Positions 44,142-55,509 of a stretch of 64,000 nucleotides of DNA are shown piece by piece. How positions within the stretch are numbered: position 1 is the stretch's first letter; each line of letters opens with the position of its first letter. This stretch comes from Eutrigla gurnardus. Taxonomy: Eukaryota > Chordata > Actinopteri > Perciformes > Triglidae. Under the pieces are notes generated by a model. It did not search any database. It saw only the letters and a program-made list of their open reading frames with translations, and had not been told where the DNA came from. Both the position numbers and the translations under genes were made by a program. The stretch lies in the NCBI GenBank assembly GCA_963514095.1, contig CAUPSS010000179.1, positions 1-64,000 of the forward strand, given 5' to 3'.

Positions 44142-45623
44142 ATGAGATGTGCCATGAAAATAAAAAATAAATACAGACAGATGAACAGACCAACATGTGA
44201 GACAGAGGATGACAACTCTTTGATCAAAGAGGCCATAAAGATTTTCAGATCACAAATAAAGAACGGTCCCACTTATGTGTGCACTGTCTGCCATAAAGCT
44301 TCTTTTCAAAACCAAGTACGTCTTTGCAAAAGGTCAAATTATGCCAGAAATCCACACATGGTTGCTAGATGCCTGACTGGAAAGTATGTCCATGTTTGTG
44401 ATGCTGACTGCAGAGATGAACAACAGTGTAAGATGCCTGATGAGAGAAGGAGAGAGTGGATCTGTCACACCTGTCATAATCACCTTAAAAATGGAAATAT
44501 GCCAAGCCTCGCTGTTGCTAACAACTTACAGCTCGCTGATATTCCATCTGAACTGTGTGATCTCAACATACTGGAGAGACATCTCATAGCCAAGTGCATA
44601 GCATTTGCCAAGATTATTCCTCTTCCCAAAGGCAGACAGAATCTAATACGTGGTAATGTCATATGTGTTCCCTCGGAGGTTCAAGAAACAGTGGAAGCCT
44701 TACCCAGACTGAGAAGTGAGTCTCAGGTCATGAGAGTGAAACTGAAGAGACGATTGTGTTACAGAGGTCATCAGCTGTTTCAGACTGTTACCTGGTCTAA
44801 ACTAGTGCAGGCGCTGCATAAACTCAAACAGATCCACCCACAGTATCAAGACATTACTATCAGAGATGAGGCAGAGTTATGTGACCCAACACTTCCTGAT
44901 GAGGACGATGACAATGATGAGAATGCAACAATGGAGGATATTGATTATGATGAAGCTGATTTAATGGAAATGGACAGGTGTGAGACTGATGCACTGTGTG
45001 AGGCAGAACATGAGCCTGAAAATGAACAGGATGTTGACATGTTGTCCGGTGATGGTGAACAACCAAAGGAGCAGAGAGCTGATGATGAGCAGGAAGGTGA
45101 CATGCCTAATGGTGGTTTTGCTCTGGAATCATGCCTTCAGCCATGTGATGTTGCAGAGGAAATATTATCTTTTAGTGAAGGAATCTACTCTGTTAACCCC
45201 GCTGAAAGAAACAGTCCAGTCAGCTTTTTCAGAACACCTAAACTGGAGGCCATGGCTTTCCCTGTTCAGTTCCCTACCGGTCAAAACACACTGGATGAAC
45301 AGAGACCTATTAAAGTGACACCCAGCGGTTATTTCAAAGCGAGGCTCTTCTGTAATGATGGACGTTTTGCCAGAGACACAAATTACCTGTTTGTGACTGA
45401 AATACACTTGGCTACTTCTAGCATGACAATACAGTTACGTAAAGGAAAACCTTTGACCAGAGATGGACGAAAAATAACCTCAGGAATGTTGCAAGATAAA
45501 CGAGAGGTTGAGAGACTGGTGAGAAACAGAGATGCAGTCAGATTCATGCAGCCACTGAGAGGAACACCAGCCTATTGGGAGAAAACGACAAAAGATCTCT
45601 TTGCCATGATCAGACAGCTGTGA
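44142..45623 (+). pseudogene. Helentron N-terminal Rep region: zinc fingers, DUF6570-like and Helitron-like N domain
   Basis: About 493 codons. Cys-rich pairs appear near residues 45-115 (VCTVCHKAS, CDADCRDEQQC, WICHTCHNHL). Then LCDLNILERHLIAKCIAFAK with LPKGRQNLIRGNVICVPSEV matches the domain that precedes Helitron Rep proteins (DUF6570 in Pfam, as I remember it). An acidic stretch (about 245-315) separates it from the start of the Helitron-like N domain (DGRFARDTNYLF ... QLRKGKP ... RFMQPLRGTPAYWEKTTKDL). It stops at TGA 45621-45623 after IRQL. Downstream the same frame goes on KPTFFCTFSAAEMRWPE, the next piece of that domain. The family has Gly at the stop position, so GGA to TGA is likely. 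Confidence 0.8.
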
Positions 45624-47390
45624 AAGCCCACTTTCTTCTGTACATTCTCTGCAGCTGAAATGCGTTGGCCTGAGGTGATTGAAGCAATAAAAAGGCAGCA
45701 AGGTGAAGATGTGGATTTTGAAAGTCTGGACTGGTCAGCAAAGTGTGAGATCCTGCGAAGCAATCCTGTGACAGCCATGCGCATGTTTGATAAGCGTGTT
45801 GAGGCGTTATTCAGAGATGTCATCTTGTCTCCTGCACAGCCCATCGGCAAAGTTGTTGACTACTTTTACAGAGTTGAGTTTCAGCACAGAGGAAGCCCAC
45901 ACATTCACTGCCTCGTTTGGATAGAAGGTGCACCTGTGTTTGATGAGGATGATGATCAGACGGTGTTGGATTTTGTGTCCAAATACATCACAGCTCAGCT
46001 GCCTGACCCACATAAACAACCTGAACTGTACAAACAAGTCACAGAACTGCAAATGCACAGCAAAAACCACTCAAAGACATGTTTCAAGACTCGCAGCTCT
46101 GGATGCAGATTTGGATTTCCCAAACCACCTGTGAGAGACACCATAATAACGAGACCTGATGAGGAATTTGATCCACTGCTCGTGGAACTAGCAAAAGAAA
46201 AGCTCAGACCACTGAACTTGTTGTTGAATGAACCTCAAACAGCCTCCCTGAGTTTAGACCAGCTCCTGGCTCGATGCGATTTAACACACATTGAGTATGA
46301 ACGATGCCTCGACCTCATGAACAAATCCAGTGCAGTGATACTGAAACGTGACCCAAAAGACTGCTGGGTAAATGGATATAATCCGTTTTTGCTTAAAGCC
46401 TGGGATGCAAATATCGACATACAGTACATACTGAACGCACACGGATGCATTGTGTATCTCACAGAGTACATAACCAAGAAAGAAGGTGGAATGTCCGAGT
46501 ACCTCAAAACAGTCATTGAGAACTCCAACAGAGACCACGTCAACGAATGTGATGAAATGAGGGAAATCATGCAGGCATACTCAAAAAAGAGAGAGGTCAG
46601 TGCTCAGGAGTGTGTGACCCGTGCATGTGGCATTAACATGAAAAAGTGTTCCCGTGGTGTCATATTCATACCGACTGATGACAACGCATTGAAAATGAGT
46701 CGTCCCCTCTCGTTCCTGGAGAACACAACTTCAGAATGTGCAGATGTGTGGATGACGTCTTTGACTGACAAATACAAAGCCAGACCTGAAACACCAGAGT
46801 ATGAGGAGATGTGTTTGGCTGATTTTGCAGCGACTTGCAGGATTGTCTATGGCCAGCAGACAAAAGGGAAAGATGTGTTGCCCCTCCTGAATGAGATGGG
46901 ATTTGTGCAAAGGCGGAAAAAGGATAAGCCTGCTATCATCAGATATCACCGCACATCACAGGAAAAATATCCTGAGAAGTATTATGGCACATTACTGAAA
47001 CTGTACATTCCTCACCGATCAGAGCAGGAACTGAAAAGACCGTACTTCCCCACATATGAGTCCTTCTACAACAGTGGCTGTGTCCAACTCTCAGGCTCCG
47101 ACCATCCCGAATATGTCAAACACATTGTGAAACGAAACAGAGACAAATATGAGAAAAACAGTGAGCAGATTGAGAATGCTGTTGAAGAATATGAGCAGAA
47201 CAGAGGTGTGATTGATGAATGGTGTAATCTGGCACCAGAATCTGAAGTAGTGAGGTTGGAGTGTGTTGAAGAGCTGGAGTCAAGAGAGCCAGATCATGAA
47301 AATGAACAAGAGAATGTCCCAGAGTACATAAACCAGAACCAGAAACAAGCCTGTGTATTCTATGCATTGAGAGACTGGTGTGTGAAATGA
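45624..47390 (+). pseudogene. Helentron Rep endonuclease (HUH, two tyrosines)
   Basis: In frame with the preceding piece; the first ATG after the stop is 45660. It has the rolling-circle replication initiator core: FQHRGSPHIHCLVW with His-Ile-His at residues 81-83 counted from 45660 (metal binding). CFKTRSSGCRFGFPKP is a zinc-binding patch. VYLTEYITKKEGG carries Tyr266 and Tyr270, the two nucleophiles that nick and join single strands. Pif1-type helicase sequence begins near the end (NQNQKQACVFYALRDW). The frame stops at TGA 47388-47390, but VCGLNPEQFFFYINGGAGTG follows in the same frame, so this is another nonsense change. Confidence 0.85.
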
Positions 47391-47648
47391 GTCTGTGGCC
47401 TTAATCCAGAGCAGTTCTTTTTTTACATCAATGGTGGTGCTGGAACAGGAAAGTCACATCTCATTAAATCTACTCTGAGGCCTCTAAGATACTGTGCAAG
47501 CTGCCGAGACGTGCTGAGGAGGCTGACATATCAAACCCTACTGTCCTGCTGACTGCCTTCACTGGAACTGCTGCTTTTAACATCTCAGGAACAACACTGC
47601 ACTCTCTTCTCAAGCTGCCCAGAAGCCTAAAACCTCCATTTCAAGGAC
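47391..47648 (+). pseudogene. Helentron helicase Walker A segment, frameshifted
   Basis: Directly after the stop the frame holds the helicase Walker A loop GGAGTGKSHLI (about 47430-47466). Around 47470 the coding frame shifts (EASKILCKLPRRAEEA ... LLTAFTGTAAFNISGTTLHS, helicase motif Ia). It then returns near 47640-47650 to the frame of the next piece. The two shifts compensate each other. Confidence 0.75.
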
Positions 47649-49475
47649 TTGGATGACAACAAACTGGATGAAGTCAGATCTGACCTGTTGAATGCTGAAA
47701 TCCTCATCATTGATGAAGTGTCCATGGTGTCAAAGCCCCTGTTTGCCTATGTTGATGCCAGACTCAAACAGATCAAAGGCAGTCAGAGACCCTTTGGAGG
47801 AATGTCAGTCATAGCCGTAGGAGACTTTTATCAGCTTCCACCAGTGAGACAGTCCAAACCTCTGTGTGTGTATGACCCCTGTGAGATTGACCTTTGGCAG
47901 GAACACTTTCAGATGATCACTCTGACTGAGATTATGCGTCAGAAGGATGATGTTGCCTTTGCAGAGATGTTGAACAGGATCCGAGTGAAAGAAAAGTCAC
48001 ATGTTTTGTCTGAATCAGACAGAGCTCTGCTGTCACAGGCCGTCACTGAACCAGCGCTTTGTCCAAATGATGTACTGCACATTTTTGCAACTAATAAACA
48101 AGTTGATTCACACAACTCAACAACATTAGCTCTGCTCCATTCTCATATCACCAACATTGATGCAGATGACTACAAGAAGGACCCACGAACTGGCAGAATG
48201 GCACGACAAGCCAAACCATATAAAGGAAACAGAAATGAGTTACCAGATACTCTAAACGTTGCTGAGGGTGCTCGTGTCATGCTCACCAGAAACATAGACG
48301 TGTCTCAAGGATTGGTGAATGGATCGTTCTCTACTCTGGTCAGGGTAATAACTTCTGAACAAAATGGTGTTGCACATGTCACTATGCTTGGGTTTAAGAT
48401 GGATGATGAAACAGCTGGAAGGGATTACCGTAATAGAGCACCAGGTGGACCAGACAATCTAGTGTACATCGAGAGAGCTGAGGAGAATCTGAAACAGAAA
48501 GGAGTGGTACGCAGACAGTTTCCTATTAAACTGGCCTTTGCTTGTACAATTCACAAGGTCCAAGGTATGACAAGGACATCAGCTGTGGTCTCACTGAAAC
48601 ACATTTTTGAACCTGGCATGGCTTATGTAGCTGTCAGCAGAGTGACCTCTCTCAGTGGACTGCACATTCTGGATATGGATGAGAGTAAAATATACGCCAA
48701 CCCACAAATCACTGGAGCCTTGCAAACTATGAGACAACTCAAATTGGACGACATGATGCCTCTTCTTCAGATCAAACATACATTGAGCAGACCTGACACA
48801 ATGACCATTATTCACCACAATACAGAGGGACTCCCAGCTCATGTCAATGACATCAAGAGCCATCATGAACTGTGTCTTGCAGATGTTTTGTGTCTCACAG
48901 AAACTCACCTACAAGGCTCCTTTGTGGCAGACAGTCTCCATTTAGAGGGTTACACCATGTTCAAACGCAACAGACACGTGTCCTACACAAATGTACCACA
49001 GATGGCCAACAGAAGAGGTGGTGGAGTTGCTGTTTATGTGAAAAACCACATTCAAGTGCATGAAAAACAGTATGTCCATAATGTAACTGACCTTGAGTTC
49101 GTAGCTCTGAAAGTTGAAGCCCCAGTGAGTGCGCTGATTGCAGCTGTGTACAGACCTCCAGACTACAGTGTGACATCTTTCCTGTCAAACCTGGGAAGCC
49201 TGTTGGACTCACTTGAGATCATGGACTGTAACAACATAATTGTGTGTGGTGACTTCAACGAGAATCTCCTATCCAACGCCAGTAAGCCGATCCTTGAGCT
49301 GTTTCAGTCCTATGGATTTACACAACTGATCAATGGTGCAACCACAGAGAAGAACACACTGCTCGACCTCATTTTCATCTCTCAACCACAGCGTTGTCTC
49401 CAATCTGGCGTGATCAGAAGTTATTACAGTTATCACAATCCTGTCTACTGTGTCATGTCCTCTAACAGCCCATAA
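47649..49475 (+). pseudogene. Helentron Pif1-type helicase plus apurinic-type endonuclease
   Basis: Residues about 1-370 are the rest of a Pif1/RecD-like SF1 helicase: LIIDEVSMVSKPLFAYVD (Walker B), AVGDFYQLPPV, LTEIMRQ, GARVMLTRNIDVSQGLVNGS, FACTIHKVQGMTR and YVAVSRVTSLSGLHIL. From about residue 380 a second domain follows: IIHHNTEGLPAHVNDI, LCLTETHL, AAVYRPPDY, IIVCGDFNENLL and LLDLIFIS, the blocks of an EEP/apurinic endonuclease like those of LINEs. The last block reads SYYSYHNPVYC, where LINE enzymes have Ser-Asp-His, so the Asp is not seen. The stop is at 49473-49475. This 608-codon stretch is the only large part of the Rep/helicase gene without a break. Confidence 0.88.
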
Positions 49476-50378
49476 TATGTCAGGTGAGTTTTAAAGATCA
49501 AGAAAAAGTCAAAGAATTTGTGATGGAACTTTAACTTGTAATAATACTAAAGGTAAGTGAGTGATAAATGTATTAATAACACAGCTTAGTTTCAAAGAGT
49601 AAATTATTGAAATGTGCAATGATAAAATCAAAAAGAGTATATTGTGATGCTATGTTTACAATATAGAAAATATGACTTACAGAGATTTAAATGACAAATA
49701 CAATGGTGCATAATGAGGAGTATCCTCTGAGCAGCCAGGCTTCAACACCTTGCCAGGCTGCCTCAGTCTCTCTGAGGCTGGGAGGGAGGGAGGGCGGACC
49801 AGAGGATCTCCTCAACACTTGGTATGACTTCTGTAACGAGCCTATGAGAAACTGACATGCAAGGCCTCTTTGTTGCTGCAGGACCCAATTTCTCTCCACC
49901 ACAGGTCTGAAAACTGTCAGGTAGAACAAAAATCCACTGAGCATCATGTGATTGTTTTTTAGATAACCATATTGTTGTTGGTCCGGTTTATCTAAGTGTC
50001 TATGTAAGGGAAACCTAAGTATGCTGTCACATGTAAGTAAAATAACATTTTGTTTGGTAATCATAAGTTTTGAGAATATTGGATAATACATCATTTCTTT
50101 TCAGATAACTCAGATATTCAGATATGTTGTTATGAGCTATATTGCCAATGCATTTTGACCTGTGCATTCATCTGGGTGGGGGGGTCGGGTCAGAGATGAT
50201 GAATGCACAGGTCAAAACTGTTTCAGCAGCTGTATACAGCATTGTATACAGCTGCTAACATTTACTGTAGAAATCAGAAAGTAGGTGTTCTTAATGTAAC
50301 ACCTGATCTCTGGTTTAGTGATCCCTACCAGCTGAAACTCCACATTATCATCCCACCCAGTTTCTTGTTAGAGACTAT
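49476..50378 (+). other. Helentron downstream region with two adjacent hairpins
   Basis: No ORF. Two strong hairpins sit at 50153-50217 (20-bp arms around TTTTGACCTGTGCATTCATC, G-rich loop) and 50225-50256 (14-bp arms AGCAGCTGTATACA, loop GCAT). Helitron-type elements end in a hairpin shortly before the 3' terminus, so this is a candidate end. I cannot see a terminus consensus. Confidence 0.45.
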
Positions 50379-51317
50379 GGGCCCTAGTTTCGTAGACCAG
50401 GCGCAGTCAGCTTTCAGCACACCTGCGCCGCGCCGACGGGGTGTGTCCGCCTGGACTTTGCAAGTTTCGTGCACCGCGCAGGCCGGCGCAGGCTCGCGCA
50501 GGCACACCTCCCGACTCGCCCACCGGCGCAAGTGGGAAAGAGGGAGGAGAAGAAGGCGTGAGTGGGAGACGAGGAGGAGACGAGGCGTGGACTGGGATAA
50601 ACACAGCCAATTCAGATCTTCACCAATCAAATGAGCTCCTCTCCTCTCCTTTAATGCGTTAGGGGAGGTTCAGTGCAAGTTCCGTCACTTGACAACCCGA
50701 TGACAGAAGCAGCGCCGCCGCTGTGCGCGCGTATCATAATAATAACAATGCCGATATTATAAAAAACAGGAGAGAGAGAGGGAGATGTTTTGGTCCGAGA
50801 GGCTGAGTTTCCGTTACGCGTGCAATCCGCCTTTGATCTGACGTCAGATGTGACGGGACAATCTATATAGATATAAATTCACGTGTTGATTCAGTTAGTT
50901 GCATTAAATAGTGTTTGTTGTGATTATTTATTGCATGTAAATGTGCCTGGAACTGTGGAAACCTGCCTGTGAGGTCTCGGTGACGTGTGCGCACTGCGCG
51001 CCGTCAACCAAACTTCCGATCCGCCAGCTGTGATTCGCATTGAATGAATGGACTTTATTTACGCCTTACGCCTTGCGCCGAAAGTAGACCAGGTTGGAGC
51101 TGGCGAGCTTTCAGCGCAGTCTCGGCGAGGCTTTTTGCCACGAAACTTCCGCTACGCCAAGCTGAATCTGTGACGCCTCCCCCTGCTGCGCCGCCACACC
51201 CATCTTGGCGCAGGCGATCCACCAAACTGCCAAACTGACGGTGCGCAAGGCTGCGCGGGTCGAAACTTGCACTGCGCCGGCTGCGCCACCCTGCGCCGGT
51301 CTACGAAACTAGGGCCC
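50379..51317 (+). mobile_element. GGGCCC-ended element, copy c
   Basis: 939 bp, with the inverted ends GGGCCCTAGTTTCGTAGACC and its near-complement, flanked by TAT on both sides (50376-50378 and 51318-51320). The body is the same as in b and d. Open frames over it are not credible genes. Confidence 0.87.
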
Positions 51318-51339
51318 TATAACTCATGTAAGTTTACTT

Positions 51340-52690
51340 TCCCCTGGACGAGAGACACAGTTCTCCTGTCTCCTCTATGACAACACCAGCTTCAGCCTCA
51401 CACCCTTCAGCACTGTGAGGACCAGCTCACATCCACCAAGACATGCAGCCACAAGACAGATGCTGCAGCAGCATCTTAACTCTGTCCACTGTCAGTGGAC
51501 CATCACTGCAAGAGACACCTTCTACTTCCTGCCAATCCCAGTCATTCTTTAAAGCAGAGGATGAGATAACACCTGCCCGTCTTTGCCTCACCATCGCTCT
51601 GGCTCTGAGATACTGGATCATCAACCAGGACATCATGCTGCCACAGACCAGATGCTGCAGCAGCATCAACAGTGGACCGTCACTGCTGGACCACAGACCT
51701 GTGTTCCACCTGCCAGTGCTGAGGTTTCTTCACAACAGACTATAAGGTATTGTTTTCTTGTTGTTGTATATCTGATATTTTCTTTCAATAGTGTACATTC
51801 ATGTATTTACTTTGTATTAATGCAACAGTTTAGATAACATTGTTGAGTATAATGTTGTCATTCTCATTCCTCCACTGTGATCCCTCCACTTCACAGTTAG
51901 AGTGGAGACACTCAGGACTGCACAGAGAGCTCAACACACTCAGGACTGCACAGAGAGCTCAACATGTGAAAGAAGCTGAACATCATGAAGCCTTCATAAA
52001 CCTCTCTGAGTGAAATGGCAGCAGTGTTCAAGGTATTTTATTAATGTCTGTTTTGTAACTTCTGAACATGTTTTGTTTCACAGTCTTCAGTTAATGACAA
52101 TAACTTTATGTTTTCTGTTATCAGGACCTGCGCTATCCTCCTATCTCCACGTCACCACATGTGCATCCATTGCTGTGCACAGTTGACTTCAGTAGAGCCT
52201 AACTACTGTTGATCCTTGGAAAGTGATCGGGTGTGCTGCTGCAGGGAAGATCAGATCAGTCATCACTGTCAGTCACACTTCCTGCTGGGTGCAGCATCAG
52301 GCTAAACAACTAAAGGTAACATTTTCTTTTACTCCTTTAGAACAGGATCCCTCTTTGACTAAACAACAAGCAAACATACTGTTTCATTACTGTTTGTGTG
52401 TGCTATTTGCATTAACAACTAAAGGAATGGGAGGAATAAAGTTTCTGTCTGCTCTTCCCGTTAAGGCCTTTCCTCCTCCATGTCTACAGTGATGCTGTCC
52501 TCACAGAAACACTGGTCAGATACCTGGAAGAAGCAGTCCTACAGCCACTGGACATGTCAAAGGTCATCATGTTACAGCCCTTTACATCTCCACACTGACA
52601 CTGTGCTCCACTGACAATTTGGACAGATTCAACAAACAACAGCATACACGACTGATCCATGGACAGAATGACTACCTCTCTCAATAGTAG
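51340..52690 (+). ncRNA. Candidate spliced non-coding transcript, four exons
   Basis: Four segments are bounded by consistent splice signals: exon 1 about 51340-51746 (ends ACTATAAG, then GTATTG), exon 2 51897-52032 (after CTTCACAG; ends TTCAAG, then GTATTT), exon 3 52125-52315 (after TTATCAG; ends CTAAAG, then GTAACA), and exon 4 from 52490 (after TCTACAG) to about 52690. Exon 2 has a 28-base tandem duplication (ACTCAGGACTGCACAGAGAG). Base composition is richer in GC and CA than the introns. No long ORF crosses the junctions that I can recognise. Inferred from splice sites only. Confidence 0.4.
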
Positions 52691-53347
52691 GACACCTATT
52701 TGTTATTATTTCTATCATTATTATTATTGATCTCTTTCTTATGTGATTCAAACAATGTATGTTATTTTTTTATATTTCACCACAGTTAATATCTTTTATT
52801 TTATTTATTTATTTTTCATGTCATCTTTCCCTTTCCATCTGTTTTCTGACAGATTAATGACAGATGAAGGGGAAAGTTGTCAGGTAGTTCAGATGTTATA
52901 TGCATCTAAACTAATTAACCTGAAAGAGAAGACATGTGTTTTATTATATATTATTTAAGTGATCATTAGTGTGGGGCTGGTAGGTTTGTTAGAGGATTTT
53001 CACATGTGTATCCTTAGCCTTGGGCTATTCTAAACCCAACTGAAAAGCTGTCACAGTATCAGACTGTGGAAGTAAGCTGAAGGTTTTGTCTCCAGAAGGC
53101 CCACAACACATGACTTGGTTAAATGAGCCTCGTCTAAAGATTTAATTGGTAAACAAATGTTCCCATGCTTGTCTTCTGACCTGAAGTCACACAAGTGACT
53201 CTAACCCCATGTTCCTTCAAAGTCAAGGACACAACCTGCATTTCAGTGAGGCTCAGTAAACTGAGCTAAATATTGAGATAACACACAAGTGAAATGACAG
53301 TGTTGACATGACTGTCAGTCCAGGGCTACTGCAGCTTGAAGTCATAG
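52691..53347. other. Non-coding stretch
   Basis: No gene or classifiable element seen. Confidence 0.35.
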
Positions 53348-53535
53348 GGTGTCAAACTGATCCAGTAAAGGGCCGCTGTAGCTGCAGGTTTTCATTCCAA
53401 CCAAGCAAGAACACAGCTGACTGGACTTATTCAATCAACTGAATTGTCTTCACACAGTTGATTTGTTGGATCAGGTGTGTTCTTGCTTGGTTGGAATGAA
53501 AACCTGTAGCCCCTTTACTGGATCAGTTTGACACC
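53348..53535. mobile_element. Palindromic MITE, 188 bp
   Basis: The two halves are inverted repeats: GGTGTCAAACTGATCCAGTA on the left, its complement TACTGGATCAGTTTGACACC on the right, with GTTTTCATTCCAACCAAGCA mirrored inside. This short foldback is abundant in fish. Target duplication unclear. Confidence 0.8.
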
Positions 53536-54410
53536 TGTGCTAGACTATTGCGGGTATTAGCCTCGGTCTAACCACCATGTGAAAAGCCTCTGTCCACTAT
53601 TGAAATTGTGATATTGTTCATCATTATCAAACAAATGACACTTTATATACAAAGCTCTGTTTTGACTAATGCGTCGCTATCATAACAATGTTTTTAGGCA
53701 TGACACATTGTCTCCCTAATATTTACCCATGAATCTTGACTAAAGGTCTTGATCAACACAATATTATTTATGTACTGTGCTTATCATAAAAAACAATTAA
53801 GATAATAGGTGAAAGAAGGATGTGGACAGATGTTAGTTACCCAATATTGCATCCTTTGCACATACAGCACGAATCTTCTGCTATTGATGGCAACAATATA
53901 TATTGTTGAGCCCTAAAACTATTTAAAAACAATTTCTGCTTAGGCGCTGTTCATTTTTGAGTTTGCAAACTACAGTTCTATGTATTTTTTATTTTCATCT
54001 ATTTATTTGTTTTATTGCAAGATCCAACTGCCAGTGCATAGGGGGATACATTGATTATCAAATTCTGTATTCAAATCTAATTTGATTTTAAGTTTTATTT
54101 GTTTCTTTGGATTAAAAGGGGGTCTACATGCAATAATTGAAATGATTCCCAATTCACGTTATCCCCATATGAATAACAGACTCTTAGTGAATTGCCACCA
54201 AAGTGGAGCCAAAAGTCCATTTGAGTTTCCTTATGGTTAGTTAAAGTGTCCCCCATGGTGTAGGCAAAATCAAGCCCTAAAGGGGCTTTCACACCACCGT
54301 GTAGAAACTTAGCACCTCCAGTCATATAAATAAGGGGAGGTGGCAGAGGGGAGGCCATTTTGATTGACAGGGATATGAAGAATGTGAATGCACACAGATT
54401 TTGGTCTTTG
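53536..54410. other. Non-coding stretch
   Basis: No gene or classifiable element seen; AT-rich toward the right. Confidence 0.35.
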
Positions 54411-55060
54411 AGTAGCTTTTAATTTGATTTCAGTATTATTATTTTTTATTTATCTTTCTATTTCTATATATTCATTTTAAATTTAATTAATTTCATTTCA
54501 ATTATGTTTCATATGCAGAAAAAAAGTTAAGAAAGCTTAAGACTTGGTTCAATTTGATTTAATGTCAGTATTGTTTTAATTTATTTTCTATTTATCTTTC
54601 TATTTCTGTTTATTTCAAATTGAATTAATTTAAGTCCAATGATGTTTTATATGCAGACAAAAGTGAGTGAAAGCAGCTTACGATGATTCCCTTTTTCATT
54701 TCAAATTCGTAGTTCAATTCAATTTTAGTATAGAATTATTTTTCTTTATCTTTCTATTTCTAAATATTATTTCAGATTTAATTATTTTCATTTCAATTAT
54801 GTTTTATATGCAGAAAAAAGAGTGAATGCAAGTTTCGCTTTTTAAATTTCAAATTCATAGTTCAATTTAATTGAATTTAAGTATTTTTTATTTATTTATT
54901 CAATTTAGCCCTATATTAATTTGTATATAAATAAATATATATCATTTAATTAATTTAATGTAAATTGTGTTTTTTATTTACGGGAAAAAAAGAATGAACA
55001 CAGTTTAAGATTTTGTGCTAAGTTTCCTTTTTTTCATTTACAATTCATAGATCAATTTAA
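54411..55060. repeat. AT-rich tandem repeat, four diverged units of about 130-150 bp
   Basis: Each unit runs from a GTTCAATTTGATTTnAnTT-like start through TTTATCTTTCTATTTCT to TTATATGCAGAAAAAA or a variant. Units begin near 54411, 54547, 54700 and 54850. Divergence rises to the right. No coding capacity. Confidence 0.7.
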
Positions 55061-55509
55061 GAACTATTCATTCATATTTTGTGCCACTTTGTATTCATAA
55101 TATACTGAAGCATTATCAATGTTTTATTTATAAATGTATTTATTTATTTATTAAACAAATACATCAGTTCATTCTGTATGAACAATGTATCAGGCTTGTT
55201 TGTATATAATACTGTTGATAATGATATATTAATTTAATTCTGCTGACTTTATAACTACATTTTGAATTGTAATAATTACTGTGAATTACTACAGCATTAT
55301 TGACTCACTAAATTATAATGCAATTAAAATATATTTGCAATGAGCTTACCCGTCTGTTTTGTATTTGTTAAAACATTGAGACCAATGGTTTGCTTCACAA
55401 TGTTATACAAAGATCCATACACTATTTCAGTGCCTTTTCAGTGTTTTTCTCCCCCTCTGTCTGTCTGCCTGTCTGTTCTCTTTGTCTGTATGTATTTCAC
55501 TCGGCCTCT
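55061..55509. other. AT-rich non-coding stretch
   Basis: No gene seen. It passes into the composite repeat near 55510. Confidence 0.35.

Larger units (their letters stand above)
36278..49475 (+). mobile_element. Helentron (Helitron2-type rolling-circle transposon), interrupted by a DIRS element
   Basis: The coding body of a large Helentron: leader frame with protease-like domain, basic repeats, Helitron-associated zinc/DUF region, Rep with HUH and two Tyr, Pif1-type helicase, and an apurinic-type endonuclease fused at the end. The terminal endonuclease is what separates Helentrons from plain Helitrons. The frame is broken by a 5.77-kb DIRS (37715-43481), three in-frame stops (44136, 45621, 47388) and a pair of compensating frameshifts (near 47470 and 47640). 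True termini were not located. Candidates are upstream of about 33300 and the double hairpin at 50153-50256. Confidence 0.85.

Noticed and set aside
50203..51238. ORFs containing VSCTAQARAGTPPVSPTGASG-like text, also at 28863, 56288 and 10176
   Set aside because: They recur because they lie in the GGGCCC-ended repeat; frames are short and are broken differently between copies.
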